Shown here piece after piece: positions 17,278 to 26,098 of a stretch of DNA of 64,000 nucleotides. Position numbers and translations under genes: made by a program. The notes beneath the pieces are model-generated. The model worked only from the letters and a program-made list of their open reading frames with translations, had not been told where the DNA came from and ran no database searches. The stretch comes from Stieleria varia (GTDB lineage: Bacteria; Planctomycetota; Planctomycetia; Pirellulales; Pirellulaceae): contig NZ_CP151726.1 in assembly GCF_038443385.1 (NCBI RefSeq), positions 6,758,001 through 6,822,000 on the forward strand. The letters run 5' to 3'. How positions within the stretch are numbered: the first letter of the stretch is position 1; each line of letters starts with the position of its first letter.

Positions 17278-19419
17278 TCAAAGTGAGTTCTGTGACTCAA
17301 AGGAGAAATAAAAATGGCGATCAGCCATTTCTTTGCTTGAGTCGACTCTGATCAGTGGCGTGACGCCAAAATTGTCCTGCTCGAATGAATTCCGTTCGGT
17401 ATCGTATTGAGCCCCGATCGCTAGGTCAGCTCGGTCGGACTCTAGCAAGAGACGGATGTCAGGTGTACGTTTGCTTCGTGGTCCATCTCCAGCGGCACGA
17501 TTCAAGTTTCCATGGATAAAGATCTCGATCGCTGTGGATTGATCCTGCGGGAAGGTTGCATTGTTTTTCATGGTTGGCAAAAAGCTTTGGTTTATCCTCA
17601 AACCATCTTTTAGATAGGACCAACTCATACCAGTGGAATCGCCGGTGTCGCCCATCCCACCGGAATCCAGTTCAACGTCGCACAACACATTGGTGCTGAT
17701 GCGCAGGACAGACAGATCGCCTACAAATCCCTCGGTCAACTCCGGCTTCCATTGCAGGCTGCCGGTTCCGATAACATGTCGGGCAGATGTGTCATATCCA
17801 AGTTCGCATTGAAGTTCCCAGTGCCCACGAGTATCGTTTCCCACCACGGTGGAGCCCGTGCTTGTGATGTGGATGACCTGATCGCGAATCGTCAAATCAA
17901 CGTCATCGACACCACACGCGTCCGCGCCAAGCTGTCCGAAAAAAGGTGTCATGTAAATGGAAGCTCCCCAGCCATCTGGATCGTCGGATGGATGAGGTCG
18001 GAAGTTCATCGCACCGGCAGGCGTCCGGACGACAGAGCCGAAATGAAATTTGTCATCTCCCTGACTTACATGCAGTCGATGCTCGACGTTGCCGGTGTCT
18101 GCGTCCACCGTTCGTACAATCGAATAGTCTGCGGCAGGAACGACCAGACTGGCTGACAAAAGCCCCCAATGCCTTCGGAAATCATTCGCCACCGCCTTTT
18201 GCAGTCGTTGTCTGGAATCATCAATCAGACCGAGATATGCCCCTGCAGGATGACGCTGGTCTGGGAATATTGAAGCGGCATGGGTAACGAACCGACGATC
18301 AAACGCGAAAGCGTAGGAAGGGAAAACATGAAATGGTAGTGAAGTCGAACGCCAAAAATTCAAGAAGAATTCTCGCTGTTTCTGAGGCGAAAAACCCATC
18401 GAAGCTGGCCCGCTTGGGTATCCGATCATTTTGCAAAGCACCGGCTTATCCTCCGAAAGCTCAACAGCGCGAAAGCAATTGTCTCTGGTCTGTTTCACCA
18501 CTTCTGACGGATCATTGCTAAGCTGCCACGCGCCTCCCACATCAGGAAAGTACCAGTCACCTATTTCGCGTGCACGTTTTGATCTTTGACCGGAGTACGC
18601 CGCGATTGGCGCAGAAAACGTAACCGGTTTTCCTGTCGCGTTACGGAGCTGCGTCATCCATTGAGCCAATGTATCGAATTCGATCAGCTCACCACGAATG
18701 TGCCCAACACAGAACGCATCAACAACGCCGGCCTCATTCGCCTCAATTGCCTTCACAAACTCGGCTTCTGGTTTGAATCGAAAGTCGTCCGGAACCGACA
18801 GTCCCGCAATCACTTTGAATCCAAATTCAGACGCGATGTAGGGAATTTCACCAAGAGTGTTTTCCATTCCGAAGGTGATCACTCCCGTCACGCCGAGCTT
18901 TTTCATTGCCTTGAAATCTTCGCGGATTGAATCCTTCGTGGGAAAAGAGCCGGATAGCGGATTAAATCCAACGGGATCGTACGCCATCCAGTTTTCACCA
19001 CTGAGCAGATCGACAAGTTGAGACTGCTCGTCGTTCCGCCTTTTCTCGATCCACACGACTGCTGCTGTGGAGGCAAGGGTGAGCACCGAGAATGTGATCA
19101 GCCAACGTTGTTTTGAGAACCGGCTCCACAAAATGATGAACAACAGCCCAGTCAACGCAAAGATGATGAAGCCAACCTCTTCACACCAAAGTCGATCAAG
19201 AGTTGAAAGCGATACGTGCGCAATCTCACGTGAAATAAGAGACCAAGCACCGGGGAGAACAAAACCCATTAGTCCAAATAGCAAGGACTGGGAGGGCAGA
19301 GGAATCGAAGCGATGAATCTGCGCCACGGACTAGTCGTGATCGCGACTGCCTTGGTCACGTCGGAAATCGGATGCGAGTGCGGATTCTTTATGATCTCTT
19401 GTGCTTGGTGCAGCCTCAT
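17278..19419 (-). CDS. Membrane-anchored GH17-like protein, both catalytic glutamates apparently missing
   Basis: 713 residues. About three membrane helices lie between residues 40 and 128, then a TIM-barrel-like domain reading AYDPVGFNPLSG (about 144), KLGVTGVITFGMEN, VDAFCVGHIRGELIEFD and VLCKMIGYPSG, the order seen in GH17-type beta-1,3-glucan hydrolases. In that family the acid/base glutamate is in a GNE segment and the nucleophile in an ETGWP segment; here they read GHI and MIGYP. If this alignment is right the protein is a non-catalytic binder or acts on something else. The C-terminal ~300 residues are beta-rich and unrecognised. Hand counts of four 60-base lines gave about 42-52% GC, lower than in two housekeeping lines counted (about 57%), which hints at transfer. 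The start is 9 bases after the stop of the IS66-interrupted gene. Confidence 0.65.
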   Translation of the reverse strand: MRLHQAQEIIKNPHSHPISDVTKAVAITTSPWRRFIASIPLPSQSLLFGLMGFVLPGAWSLISREIAHVSLSTLDRLWCEEVGFIIFALTGLLFIILWSRFSKQRWLITFSVLTLASTAAVVWIEKRRNDEQSQLVDLLSGENWMAYDPVGFNPLSGSFPTKDSIREDFKAMKKLGVTGVITFGMENTLGEIPYIASEFGFKVIAGLSVPDDFRFKPEAEFVKAIEANEAGVVDAFCVGHIRGELIEFDTLAQWMTQLRNATGKPVTFSAPIAAYSGQRSKRAREIGDWYFPDVGGAWQLSNDPSEVVKQTRDNCFRAVELSEDKPVLCKMIGYPSGPASMGFSPQKQREFFLNFWRSTSLPFHVFPSYAFAFDRRFVTHAASIFPDQRHPAGAYLGLIDDSRQRLQKAVANDFRRHWGLLSASLVVPAADYSIVRTVDADTGNVEHRLHVSQGDDKFHFGSVVRTPAGAMNFRPHPSDDPDGWGASIYMTPFFGQLGADACGVDDVDLTIRDQVIHITSTGSTVVGNDTRGHWELQCELGYDTSARHVIGTGSLQWKPELTEGFVGDLSVLRISTNVLCDVELDSGGMGDTGDSTGMSWSYLKDGLRINQSFLPTMKNNATFPQDQSTAIEIFIHGNLNRAAGDGPRSKRTPDIRLLLESDRADLAIGAQYDTERNSFEQDNFGVTPLIRVDSSKEMADRHFYFSFESQNSL

Positions 19420-19523
19420 TTCAACAACCTATTCTTCCACACTGTCGAACCAGAAAAGCAAGTTGTCTTGAATGATCCGTAAGCGCCCAACGGCACCATG
19501 TGCCGTCGGGGCGGGCGGAGGGT

Positions 19524-21281
19524 TTATTCTGACTCGGATTGGCTGAGGCGTCGATCGAGTCGGGCTCGGTCACGCCGGGCGTTGCGTTGCCGACGCTCTT
19601 CGGCGCGGTAGTGACGAACCGATTCTGGGTGTGACTTAGCCCACGCATCTGGACGCAAGCTCGCGTAGTCGGTGCTGCCAGATAGCAGTGTATCGAGCAC
19701 GTCTTTGATGTAGGCGTAGACATCCAAGTCATTGCGGATCGCGCTGCTGCACAACGTCATTAAGTCCGCCGTGCGATAACCGGCAGCTACACTGCCGATG
19801 AACAGCCAGTTCTTGCGACCCAGCGCAACCTGTTTCATCAACTGTTCGCACTCGTTGTTGTCGATCGGGATCCGACCATCCCCAAGGTACTTCACTAAGC
19901 CATCCCATTGATTTAGCAAGTAGCCCTTCGCTTCGCCGATCTTCTCTTTCGTTGACACCTTCGACATCTCGTTTTCCAAGTAGCTACGAAGCAGCGTCCA
20001 CACCGGCAAAGCGTGCTCTTGCCGAAACGCAAATCGCGCGTCCCAGTCCATGTGGCGACATTGATCTTCCAAATCGTAAAGCCGATTGAAACACTTCAAC
20101 AACGCGGTCGCATGCTCACGATGATTACCTAACGCATACTCCGCCTTGCGTCGCGCATGGGCAACGCATGCGGCATGGACAACCAAGCCGTTGGAACGCA
20201 TGTGAATCCCAGTGTTCGCGCCGTAGCAATCGCCAAGTAACGTGCCTTCGTAATCGCGATCAATCAAGAACAGGTCTGGCCCGTCGCGATGTCGACTTAC
20301 CGTGAAGTCAAACACGTTGATCGGAACACTCACCCCGCGATAGGCCCACATCTTGGCTCGAACACTCTTGGCGTTCTCCTCTTTGGCTTTCGCTATCACC
20401 TCCGCAGCCCTGCGGCTCTTGGGGTCGTCTTCGTCAATCTTGGGGATGTCTTTGGGAAGCAGCAACAACACGCCCGTGTCATCACTGCTGATGCAATGAT
20501 CGGTGCGAACCAAATCGGCCAGATAGGCAGCAAACGGACGAATCAACTTCGCCGCTGCTTCTTGGATGTTCAATAACGAACTGCGAGAAATCGTGATCCC
20601 GCAACCAGCAAAAAGATCCTCTTGGCGATAAATCGGCAAGTGATAACTGAACTTCGCGGCGATGATCTCTGCGGCGAAGGAGGTGTCGTAGCGATCGCCC
20701 GCGATCAACGATTCGGGCCGTGGCATCTGCATCACGCCTGCATCAGGTTCACCGCTGCGGACGTACTTGGGATAGATCTTCTGCAAGATGTAAACGATTG
20801 GGCGACGATAGTGAGCCGTCTCGACGATGTCTTCGCCGATTCGCGTCAGGCCTTCCTTCTCTTCGTCGGACAAGTCGATCAGGACTTGCTTTCGCTCTAA
20901 GCTCTCGGGGAATCGCTCGTTACGTTTCCGCCTGCGTGGCTTGGGTTTTGATTTGCCAGTGTTGTTGTTTTCATCGCATGCTTGCTCGATACCTTCTCGC
21001 GCGTCAGCAGCTTGTTCGGGTGTGGCAAACTCAAACTTGAGCTGGTCGACATCGTCGAAGCGTTCGCTTTGGCGACCAAACAGACGGCGGATCAGGGCTT
21101 CGAGCTGGTCGCGAGATTTACGAAGTTCATCACTGATCGCTTCGTTCTTTTTGATCAGCTTTTGCTTCTCGTCGCCCAGCTTGGCAACTTCTTCAAGTAG
21201 CAGCTTGGCGTCGCTTGCGAACTTCTCGTTCTGCTCGCGAAGGACGGCGTTTTGTCGCTCAAGTTGCTCGATTCGGTTCAT
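19524..21281 (-). CDS. tnpC: IS66 transposase TnpC
   Basis: 585 residues from the ATG at 21281 (MNRIEQLERQNAVLREQNEKF). The open frame extends upstream to 21479, but the segment in between overlaps tnpB and is not protein-like. The N-terminal 80 residues form a leucine-zipper coiled coil typical of IS66 TnpC; a basic segment PKPRRRKRNERFPESL follows, then the DDE domain (DHCISSDDTGVLLL with the first Asp; GRIPIDNNECEQLMKQVALGRKNWLFIGS with the catalytic Glu near the C-terminus). Intact. Confidence 0.94.
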   Translation of the reverse strand: MNRIEQLERQNAVLREQNEKFASDAKLLLEEVAKLGDEKQKLIKKNEAISDELRKSRDQLEALIRRLFGRQSERFDDVDQLKFEFATPEQAADAREGIEQACDENNNTGKSKPKPRRRKRNERFPESLERKQVLIDLSDEEKEGLTRIGEDIVETAHYRRPIVYILQKIYPKYVRSGEPDAGVMQMPRPESLIAGDRYDTSFAAEIIAAKFSYHLPIYRQEDLFAGCGITISRSSLLNIQEAAAKLIRPFAAYLADLVRTDHCISSDDTGVLLLLPKDIPKIDEDDPKSRRAAEVIAKAKEENAKSVRAKMWAYRGVSVPINVFDFTVSRHRDGPDLFLIDRDYEGTLLGDCYGANTGIHMRSNGLVVHAACVAHARRKAEYALGNHREHATALLKCFNRLYDLEDQCRHMDWDARFAFRQEHALPVWTLLRSYLENEMSKVSTKEKIGEAKGYLLNQWDGLVKYLGDGRIPIDNNECEQLMKQVALGRKNWLFIGSVAAGYRTADLMTLCSSAIRNDLDVYAYIKDVLDTLLSGSTDYASLRPDAWAKSHPESVRHYRAEERRQRNARRDRARLDRRLSQSESE

Positions 21282-21426
21282 GCAACCGAAGGTAACGATG
21301 TGGCGCAAAAGCGCAAGGGCAAACCGACCAAAGCAACAAAAAAAGAGCAAGTTTTCTTGGCCCCAATCAGACCGTTTGAAAACTTGCTCTTGTGAGTGAT
21401 GACGTCGGCTTTCGCGTCGGTGCGAA

Positions 21427-21774
21427 TTACGCGGCCTTGAATCGCTTGCGTCGCTTGGCGTTCTCGATGGAGATTCCACCGAGCAACATAGCTAGTTCCG
21501 CCGCGTCGATCTGAACGGTCGACTTGCCTTGGTCAGTGATTCGCTCAAACGTTCCTGACTCCAATCGCTTGTACCATAGTGCCAATCCGTCGCGATCCCA
21601 GTAGAGTGCTTTGAGCTTGTCTTTGTTTCGGTTGATAAACAAGAAGAGGCTGCCGTCGTTGGGTTCCCGATGCAACGAATCTCGAACGATACCGGCTAGT
21701 CCACAAAAGCTTTTTCGCATGTCGGTGGGCTGGGAGAACAGGAAGATGTCAGTGTTGGTTGGCAATGCGATCAT
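21427..21774 (-). CDS. tnpB: IS66 accessory protein TnpB
   Basis: 115 residues beginning MIALPTNTDIFLFSQPTDMRKSF and containing GSLFLFINRNKDKLKALYWDRDGLALWYKRLE, the IS66 Orf2 signature. Needed for transposition in this family, exact role unknown. Its start overlaps the tnpA stop by four bases, implying coupled translation. Confidence 0.94.
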   Translation of the reverse strand: MIALPTNTDIFLFSQPTDMRKSFCGLAGIVRDSLHREPNDGSLFLFINRNKDKLKALYWDRDGLALWYKRLESGTFERITDQGKSTVQIDAAELAMLLGGISIENAKRRKRFKAA

Positions 21775-22127
21775 GGCATGTGTTCCTGCTGGGCAAGTGA
21801 GAGCGATCCGCTAGTCTGAATTCTCTCGATGACGGCCAGCAGGATGTCGATTCGCTGTGCTGGGATTTCGATGACGGCTCCGACGGTCAGGCGAACTCTC
21901 AGAGGCGGTTCGTCATCGATTGACTCGCTCGGGAGAACTTCAACGGGCAGGAAAGTCTGCCTCGGTTGATCAGTTGCTTGCGAGAGTTCTCGCCGCCATT
22001 TGTAGAACGATGCGGTCGAGATTTGTTGTGTGTCACAAAACCGAGCGATGCTCAATCCCGAGTGTGACTGGCGAGAGATCAATTCTCGCCAAGCCTGCCG
22101 CAGGGCAGGATCCGGTTTTCGCGCCAT
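21771..22127 (-). CDS. tnpA: IS66 accessory protein TnpA
   Basis: 118 residues with a helix-turn-helix type N-terminal half (AWRELISRQSHSGLSIARFCDTQQISTASFYKWRREL), as in IS66 Orf1 proteins that resemble IS3 OrfA. First gene of the element, 75 bases inside its right end. Confidence 0.9.
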   Translation of the reverse strand: MARKPDPALRQAWRELISRQSHSGLSIARFCDTQQISTASFYKWRRELSQATDQPRQTFLPVEVLPSESIDDEPPLRVRLTVGAVIEIPAQRIDILLAVIERIQTSGSLSLAQQEHMP

Positions 22128-22774
22128 GGTGGACTCCGTGTAGGCGGGGCAAAACCCGCCAAACTAAACCGGCAGTCAAGATGAAACCTACGTGCGCTTA
22201 CAATGATCCGGTAGATAGGGGCACCAGCGATGACAATTAAATCCAAGGATTCGCCTCGCTCCACGAGACCAATGCGGCTTGCCAAGCTATCGAAGAATGC
22301 TCGACGCGTAATCGGTCCCGGTTGTGATCGAAAGCAGTGATTCCAACCAGCAACGACTGTTCGCAGAAAATCAATGATGGCTGGCGTGAGCAGCGGTTCG
22401 GGGGCTCTGTCCATTTCAAGGATTCGACGAAATGCGCATAGGATCGGCAACCGAGTATCAACCTGGGTGAGGTCAAATTGATAGGGCACTAACAGATGCA
22501 GCGATTGGAACTTTGACAACTTCATGCTTCCATCTCTCACTCCGTCAGAATATGTGCTCGGTGCCATTCCAACCTGGATCGCTGCGTCACCCTGTTTGGG
22601 GAACGCTGCTCGCTTCGGCAGCTCGGTCAGATAGCGTCTCGTGTCTGGAATCAGCAAGTCCCTTCTTACCGATTCCCAAAAGACTCGATGGATATTTGCC
22701 ATGTTTGCGTCGTAGATGCTGCTGATTCTCGCAAGCCGCTCTTCGTACTTCTCTTGAAATTCCCTGTTCTCCAC

Positions 22775-23010
22775 ACTTCGCTCCAGTCTAAAACTGGTCT
22801 TTGGCTGGCGGTCACGTGACGGCGCGAAGCAGTGATCCTATCAAAAGCAGATCCTCAATCAGTATTCCCACAGCAATTATTAAATGCCAACGTCGACGCC
22901 CTCATTCGGAAATCCCGAATGGACACGCTGAAAATGACTGTGCGCACCTCTGATCTGAACGAGTTTCAGATGATCTAGACGAACTCGCTATTGTGCGTTG
23001 CCCGAACCAA
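22775..23010. other. Intergenic region
   Basis: 236 bases between the start of the split gene and the end of hemP. It should contain the promoter for the minus-strand split gene. I see no repeat, RNA gene or strong terminator. Confidence 0.4.
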
Positions 23011-23247
23011 TCATTTGGTCAGGATCAGTTTTCCCTGACGGGTGCTTTGCAGGCGATAGAGTTTGCCTTCGTACTCGATCCAGATCTCGTCGCCGCAGCG
23101 GGCGAGGTCGGTGAAATGCACGATCTTTGGACTGAACGGGGCTGCCCGGTCCGCAAAATCAGCGGTAAGTCCTTCGGGGACGGAGGATGCCGGTTGTTCG
23201 GGAGCAGTCATAAGTCGTTCAAAGATGGTGAGTTGCGCAATCCGCAT
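23011..23247 (-). CDS. hemP: Hemin uptake protein HemP
   Basis: 78 residues, or 66 if the ATG at 23211 is used. The last 30 residues carry the HemP hallmark, an IxxxGxxYxLxxTRxGKLILTK pattern seen here as GKLYRLQSTRQGKLILTK at the very C-terminus. HemP proteins are small and accompany haem and iron acquisition; in several proteobacteria HemP activates haem-receptor expression. No receptor or transporter gene adjoins it here. A Fur-box-like palindrome lies 46 bases upstream of the longer start, the expected control for this gene. Confidence 0.85.
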   Translation of the reverse strand: MRIAQLTIFERLMTAPEQPASSVPEGLTADFADRAAPFSPKIVHFTDLARCGDEIWIEYEGKLYRLQSTRQGKLILTK

Positions 23248-23292
23248 GCTTTAACGCACCCATTGTTGCGGAAAAAGAACTCCAATGCAATA

Positions 23293-23317
23293 CTTATTGA
23301 GAACGAATCGCAATAAG
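23293..23317. promoter_or_regulatory. Fur-box-like operator upstream of hemP
   Basis: Perfect 7-base inverted repeat CTTATTG / CAATAAG around an 11-base centre. Read on the hemP strand, the inner 19 bases ATTGCGATTCGTTCTCAAT match the Fur-box form ATTGCGAATGATTCTCAAT at 16 of 19 positions. It lies 46-82 bases before the two candidate hemP starts, right for an operator overlapping the promoter. Confidence 0.7.
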
Positions 23318-23347
23318 TCCTTCCGGGCCGACGACGCTAACGCTGAA

Positions 23348-23569
23348 CTGTTCTAAGCTTGGTGTTGTGTCTTCTTGGGTTTGCAAGTTCATGTCCCTGC
23401 TGCCGGCGCAGCTGGCGGCCCCAGTGAGCCTCAGGCGCTAGCCGTGGGCCTGTGGCGGATTGTGGTGCCGGCCCACGGCTAGCGTCTGAGGCTCACTTTG
23501 ATTGCGATGCATGGAACGAAAACATGGACTGAAAAAACAATCCCACACCCCCCAACTTTGAGCAGTCCA
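23348..23569 (-). repeat. Modular palindromic repeat element, single L-P-R copy, inverted
   Basis: On the minus strand it reads L (tggactgctcaaagttgg..., from 23569), P (around 23423-23498) and R (ending ...caccaagcttagaacag near 23348). The two outer ends are inverted relative to each other (TGGACTGCTCAAAG at one end, CTGTTCTAAGCTTGG at the other), as at the array at 30341. The P arms carry one mismatch here (gtctgagg for gcctgagg). Confidence 0.85.
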
Positions 23570-23571
23570 CG

Positions 23572-24234
23572 CTAACGCCACAGCCATTGGCGAAATCCCT
23601 GGACGACTTGATCGCTGCGGCTGAGGCCTTGCCAAAGGACCATGGCCAGTAGCGTCAAGGCGATGAGCAACATCACGCCGCCGTTGCGAAATCGCGTTCC
23701 CGGTGTCTTTTGAATGGCTTGTCGAAACAACCCCATCAACTGATGCCAAAACTCAACCGACACCACCGGCTCGAACGCTTCGATCGTCGCGTGATCGAGC
23801 GACCGATGGCCGGCCACCCGAAGCCGAACACCGAGCTTGGGCAAGTGAACTTGCAAGGCTTGCTCATCCACCGTCGTCGTCGAATCCAACTTCTGAGCGG
23901 CGTCGACCAAGGAACCAAAACATTCCGGAGCGGTGCGGCCGTAGACGACCAAACGTGGTCGAGCTGTGATGGCAAAGAGCAACACCAGCAAGGTGTAAAA
24001 CGAGAGCAACGCACCCCATACCCAAACGCCAAAGAATCCCGCCGCTGCATTTGGAAAGAATAGCTCGCCGGGTCCCACCGCGATCAGTCCCGCGATTGCG
24101 AACCCCAACGCCACAATGTCGCGGGCTCCGGTTGTCACCAACACCAAACCGCTGATGCGGATCAGCCCCAGCACCAGCAAGTAGCCCACCAGCGGCAGTA
24201 ACGCGAGCAACAGGACGAAGGGTGGAATGTTCAT
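23572..24234 (-). CDS. Hypothetical membrane protein
   Basis: 220 residues with ATG start. Three or four hydrophobic helices lie in the first 95 residues (VLLLALLPLVGYLLVLGLIRI, DIVALGFAIAGLIAVG, GFFGVWVWGALLSFYTLLVLLFAI), then a ~90-residue soluble domain (LVVYGRTAPECFGSLVDAAQKLDS ... LPKLGVRLRVAGHRSLDHATIEAF) and a last helix near 190-207. Function not recognised. No signal peptide cleavage site. Its 3' end abuts the inverted modular repeat; its 5' side has a short purine-rich direct duplication (gggacacaggtcgcattggg, twice) at about 24243-24283. Confidence 0.7.
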   Translation of the reverse strand: MNIPPFVLLLALLPLVGYLLVLGLIRISGLVLVTTGARDIVALGFAIAGLIAVGPGELFFPNAAAGFFGVWVWGALLSFYTLLVLLFAITARPRLVVYGRTAPECFGSLVDAAQKLDSTTTVDEQALQVHLPKLGVRLRVAGHRSLDHATIEAFEPVVSVEFWHQLMGLFRQAIQKTPGTRFRNGGVMLLIALTLLAMVLWQGLSRSDQVVQGFRQWLWR

Positions 24235-24361
24235 GACTCAGACGGGGACACAGGTCGCATTGGGCCGGGACACAGGTCGCAATGGGCTCAGAGCAACACC
24301 ATAACACGCGGGGTCTCTGGACGCGATCACACGCTGAAATCCTGATGCGACGTCCGGCTAG

Positions 24362-26094
24362 CCCGGATATTGCATCCGAAAATTTGTTTCCCCCTATAGC
24401 GCAAGAGCCTTAGTCCTGGTATGCATTGGAGTTACAACACTTCACACATCCCAAGCCCAAGGCTCTCGGCAATGACAAAGCGTAATCGAAAACGAGCTGC
24501 ACTGAAACGCCTCCGTCGCCAAGCTGTCGAGTTTGATTTTGATGGCGGAACGCTCACGTCCGACGCCGGATTGCTACTGCTTCGCGAAGTCGATCAACGA
24601 CTCGGCCTGATCCGCCGAGTCGACGCTTGTATTGCCGATCCACGCGATCCTATCTACACCGCACATCCGCAGGCCGAGATCCTGACCAGTCGTATCTTTG
24701 GAATTGCGGCAGGCTACGAGGACGGCAACGATCACGCCCACTTGCGGCATGATGCAGCCTTTCAAGTCGCTGCCGGACGCACGCCTGCACAGAATGACTA
24801 TGACAGCGACGAACACGTTCCTTTGGCCAGTCCGTCAACGCATTCACGTTTCGAAAATCGTGTCGATCGCAAAGCGATGCTGGCTATCCACGAAGAAATC
24901 GTAAACACCTTTCTGGACAGCTACGAGAAACCGCCCGAAGAAATCACCTTGGACTATGATGCCACAGATGATCCGACGCACGGCAATCAAGACAAAAACT
25001 ACTTCAATGGATTCTACGACGGCCACTGTTTTCTGCCGCTGTACGTGTTCTGTGGCTATCAGTTGCTCGTCGCCTACCTACGTCCCAGCAGTTTTGGCGC
25101 AGCCCATCACGCTCGCGCGGTGACCAAACTGCTGGTTCAAAAGATTCGTTCGCGATGGCCGGAGACGAAAATCATTTTACGTGGCGATGGCGGATATTCT
25201 GATGAAAGACTCATGCGTTGGTGCGATAAAAACGACGTCTACTATGTCTTCGGATTGCCCAAGAACAACGTCTTGATCCGCAATATTGCCTGCGAAATGA
25301 CCCGTGCTCGACTTGAGCATTTGAAATTTAAATCCACGCGAACGCTTTTCAAATGGTTCCGTTATCGCACTCAGGAAACATGGGACCGTCATCGCTGGGT
25401 TCTCGGCAAGGCGGAGCACGGCGACAAGGGAGCCAACCCGCGTTTCGTCGTGACAAACCTGCCCAGTGCCCAAGGGATCGTCGAGCCGACTTATCATCGC
25501 CCTCGCGTGGACGGCAAACAGGTTCGACAAATCCTCGATCCTGGAACGATCTGCAGTGTTGCTTGGAACCCGAAGGATTTCTATCGAGAACGTTATTGTC
25601 AGCGTTGTGAAATGGAGAATCGGATCAAGGAACAACAGATGTGTTTGTTTGCCGATCGAACCAGCTGCACAGACTTCATGGCCAATCAGTTTCGTTTGAT
25701 TCTGTCGTCGTTGGCGTATGTGTTGGTCGACGGAATCCGCCGGTTGGCACTTCAGGGCACTACACATGCTCGGATGCGTGTGGATACGATCCGCTTGCGT
25801 CTGTTCAAGATTGCCGCGCGAGTGCGCGTGACTTGTCGGCGAGTGATTTTTCACCTTCCGACTCACTGCCCTAGCGCGAGTCTCTTTAACGAAGTCATGG
25901 CGCGTCTTTGCCGAAGCGACTAAGGGCGGCAACCCTCGAGGAAAACGCAACCACGAAGCGAATCATTCGCTTGGGGGAGGGGGGGCCTTCTGCGCGGCGC
26001 TGCGAAAGCCCCCATCAAAATCAAATCATTTCCCAAAAGCGGACGTATCGAACTCGCAACCCCGCGTCAATAACCGATGGATGCAATATCCGGG
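24362..26094 (+). mobile_element. IS1380-family insertion sequence, copy 2
   Basis: 1733 bp with the same ends as copy 1 (CCCGGATATTGCATCC and complement) and CTAG on both sides (24358-24361 and 26095-26098). Here the target is not the modular palindrome but an unrelated ccggCTAGtgtcg site. The orientation is opposite to copy 1, so homologous recombination between the copies would invert the ~11.8 kb in between. Confidence 0.95.
24421..25923 (+). CDS. IS1380-family transposase (copy 2)
   Basis: Same protein as copy 1 apart from Val in place of Phe in the SDEH-PLASP segment; four further base differences are silent. The more likely start is the internal ATG at 24472. The intact frame and near identity to copy 1 indicate a recent duplication. 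Confidence 0.93.
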   Translation: MHWSYNTSHIPSPRLSAMTKRNRKRAALKRLRRQAVEFDFDGGTLTSDAGLLLLREVDQRLGLIRRVDACIADPRDPIYTAHPQAEILTSRIFGIAAGYEDGNDHAHLRHDAAFQVAAGRTPAQNDYDSDEHVPLASPSTHSRFENRVDRKAMLAIHEEIVNTFLDSYEKPPEEITLDYDATDDPTHGNQDKNYFNGFYDGHCFLPLYVFCGYQLLVAYLRPSSFGAAHHARAVTKLLVQKIRSRWPETKIILRGDGGYSDERLMRWCDKNDVYYVFGLPKNNVLIRNIACEMTRARLEHLKFKSTRTLFKWFRYRTQETWDRHRWVLGKAEHGDKGANPRFVVTNLPSAQGIVEPTYHRPRVDGKQVRQILDPGTICSVAWNPKDFYRERYCQRCEMENRIKEQQMCLFADRTSCTDFMANQFRLILSSLAYVLVDGIRRLALQGTTHARMRVDTIRLRLFKIAARVRVTCRRVIFHLPTHCPSASLFNEVMARLCRSD

Positions 26095-26098
26095 CTAG

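Larger units (their letters stand above)
19479..22201 (-). mobile_element. IS66-family insertion sequence
   Basis: 2723 bp with GTAAGCGC at both ends in inverted orientation and a perfect 8-bp target duplication AATGATCC at 19471-19478 and 22202-22209. It carries the standard three-gene set tnpA-tnpB-tnpC on the minus strand, all intact. Length, ends and duplication size all fit IS66. The insertion interrupts a 204-codon gene (see pseudogene entry). Confidence 0.96.
19429..22774 (-). pseudogene. Small hypothetical gene split by IS66 near its 3' end
   Basis: The 5' part is 22202-22774 (GTG start with GGAG eight bases upstream, 191 codons) and the 3' part is 19429-19478. Removing the IS66 element and one copy of the 8-bp duplication restores a frame of 204 codons: the upstream part ends in APIYRII and continues QDNLLFWFDSVEE before a TAG at 19429-19431. 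The restored stop lies nine bases before the start of the GH17-like gene, so the two were an operon before insertion. The protein is soluble with no motif I can name; SVRRDLLIPDTRRYLTELPK and APSTYSDGVRDG are its best-conserved-looking parts. As it stands the frame runs into the IS and gives a 231-residue hybrid. Confidence 0.8.

Noticed and set aside
10779-26094. Composite transposon bounded by the two IS1380 copies
   Set aside because: Copy 1 is embedded in an intact palindrome on both sides and copy 2 has its own CTAG pair, so each inserted alone; joint movement cannot be shown.
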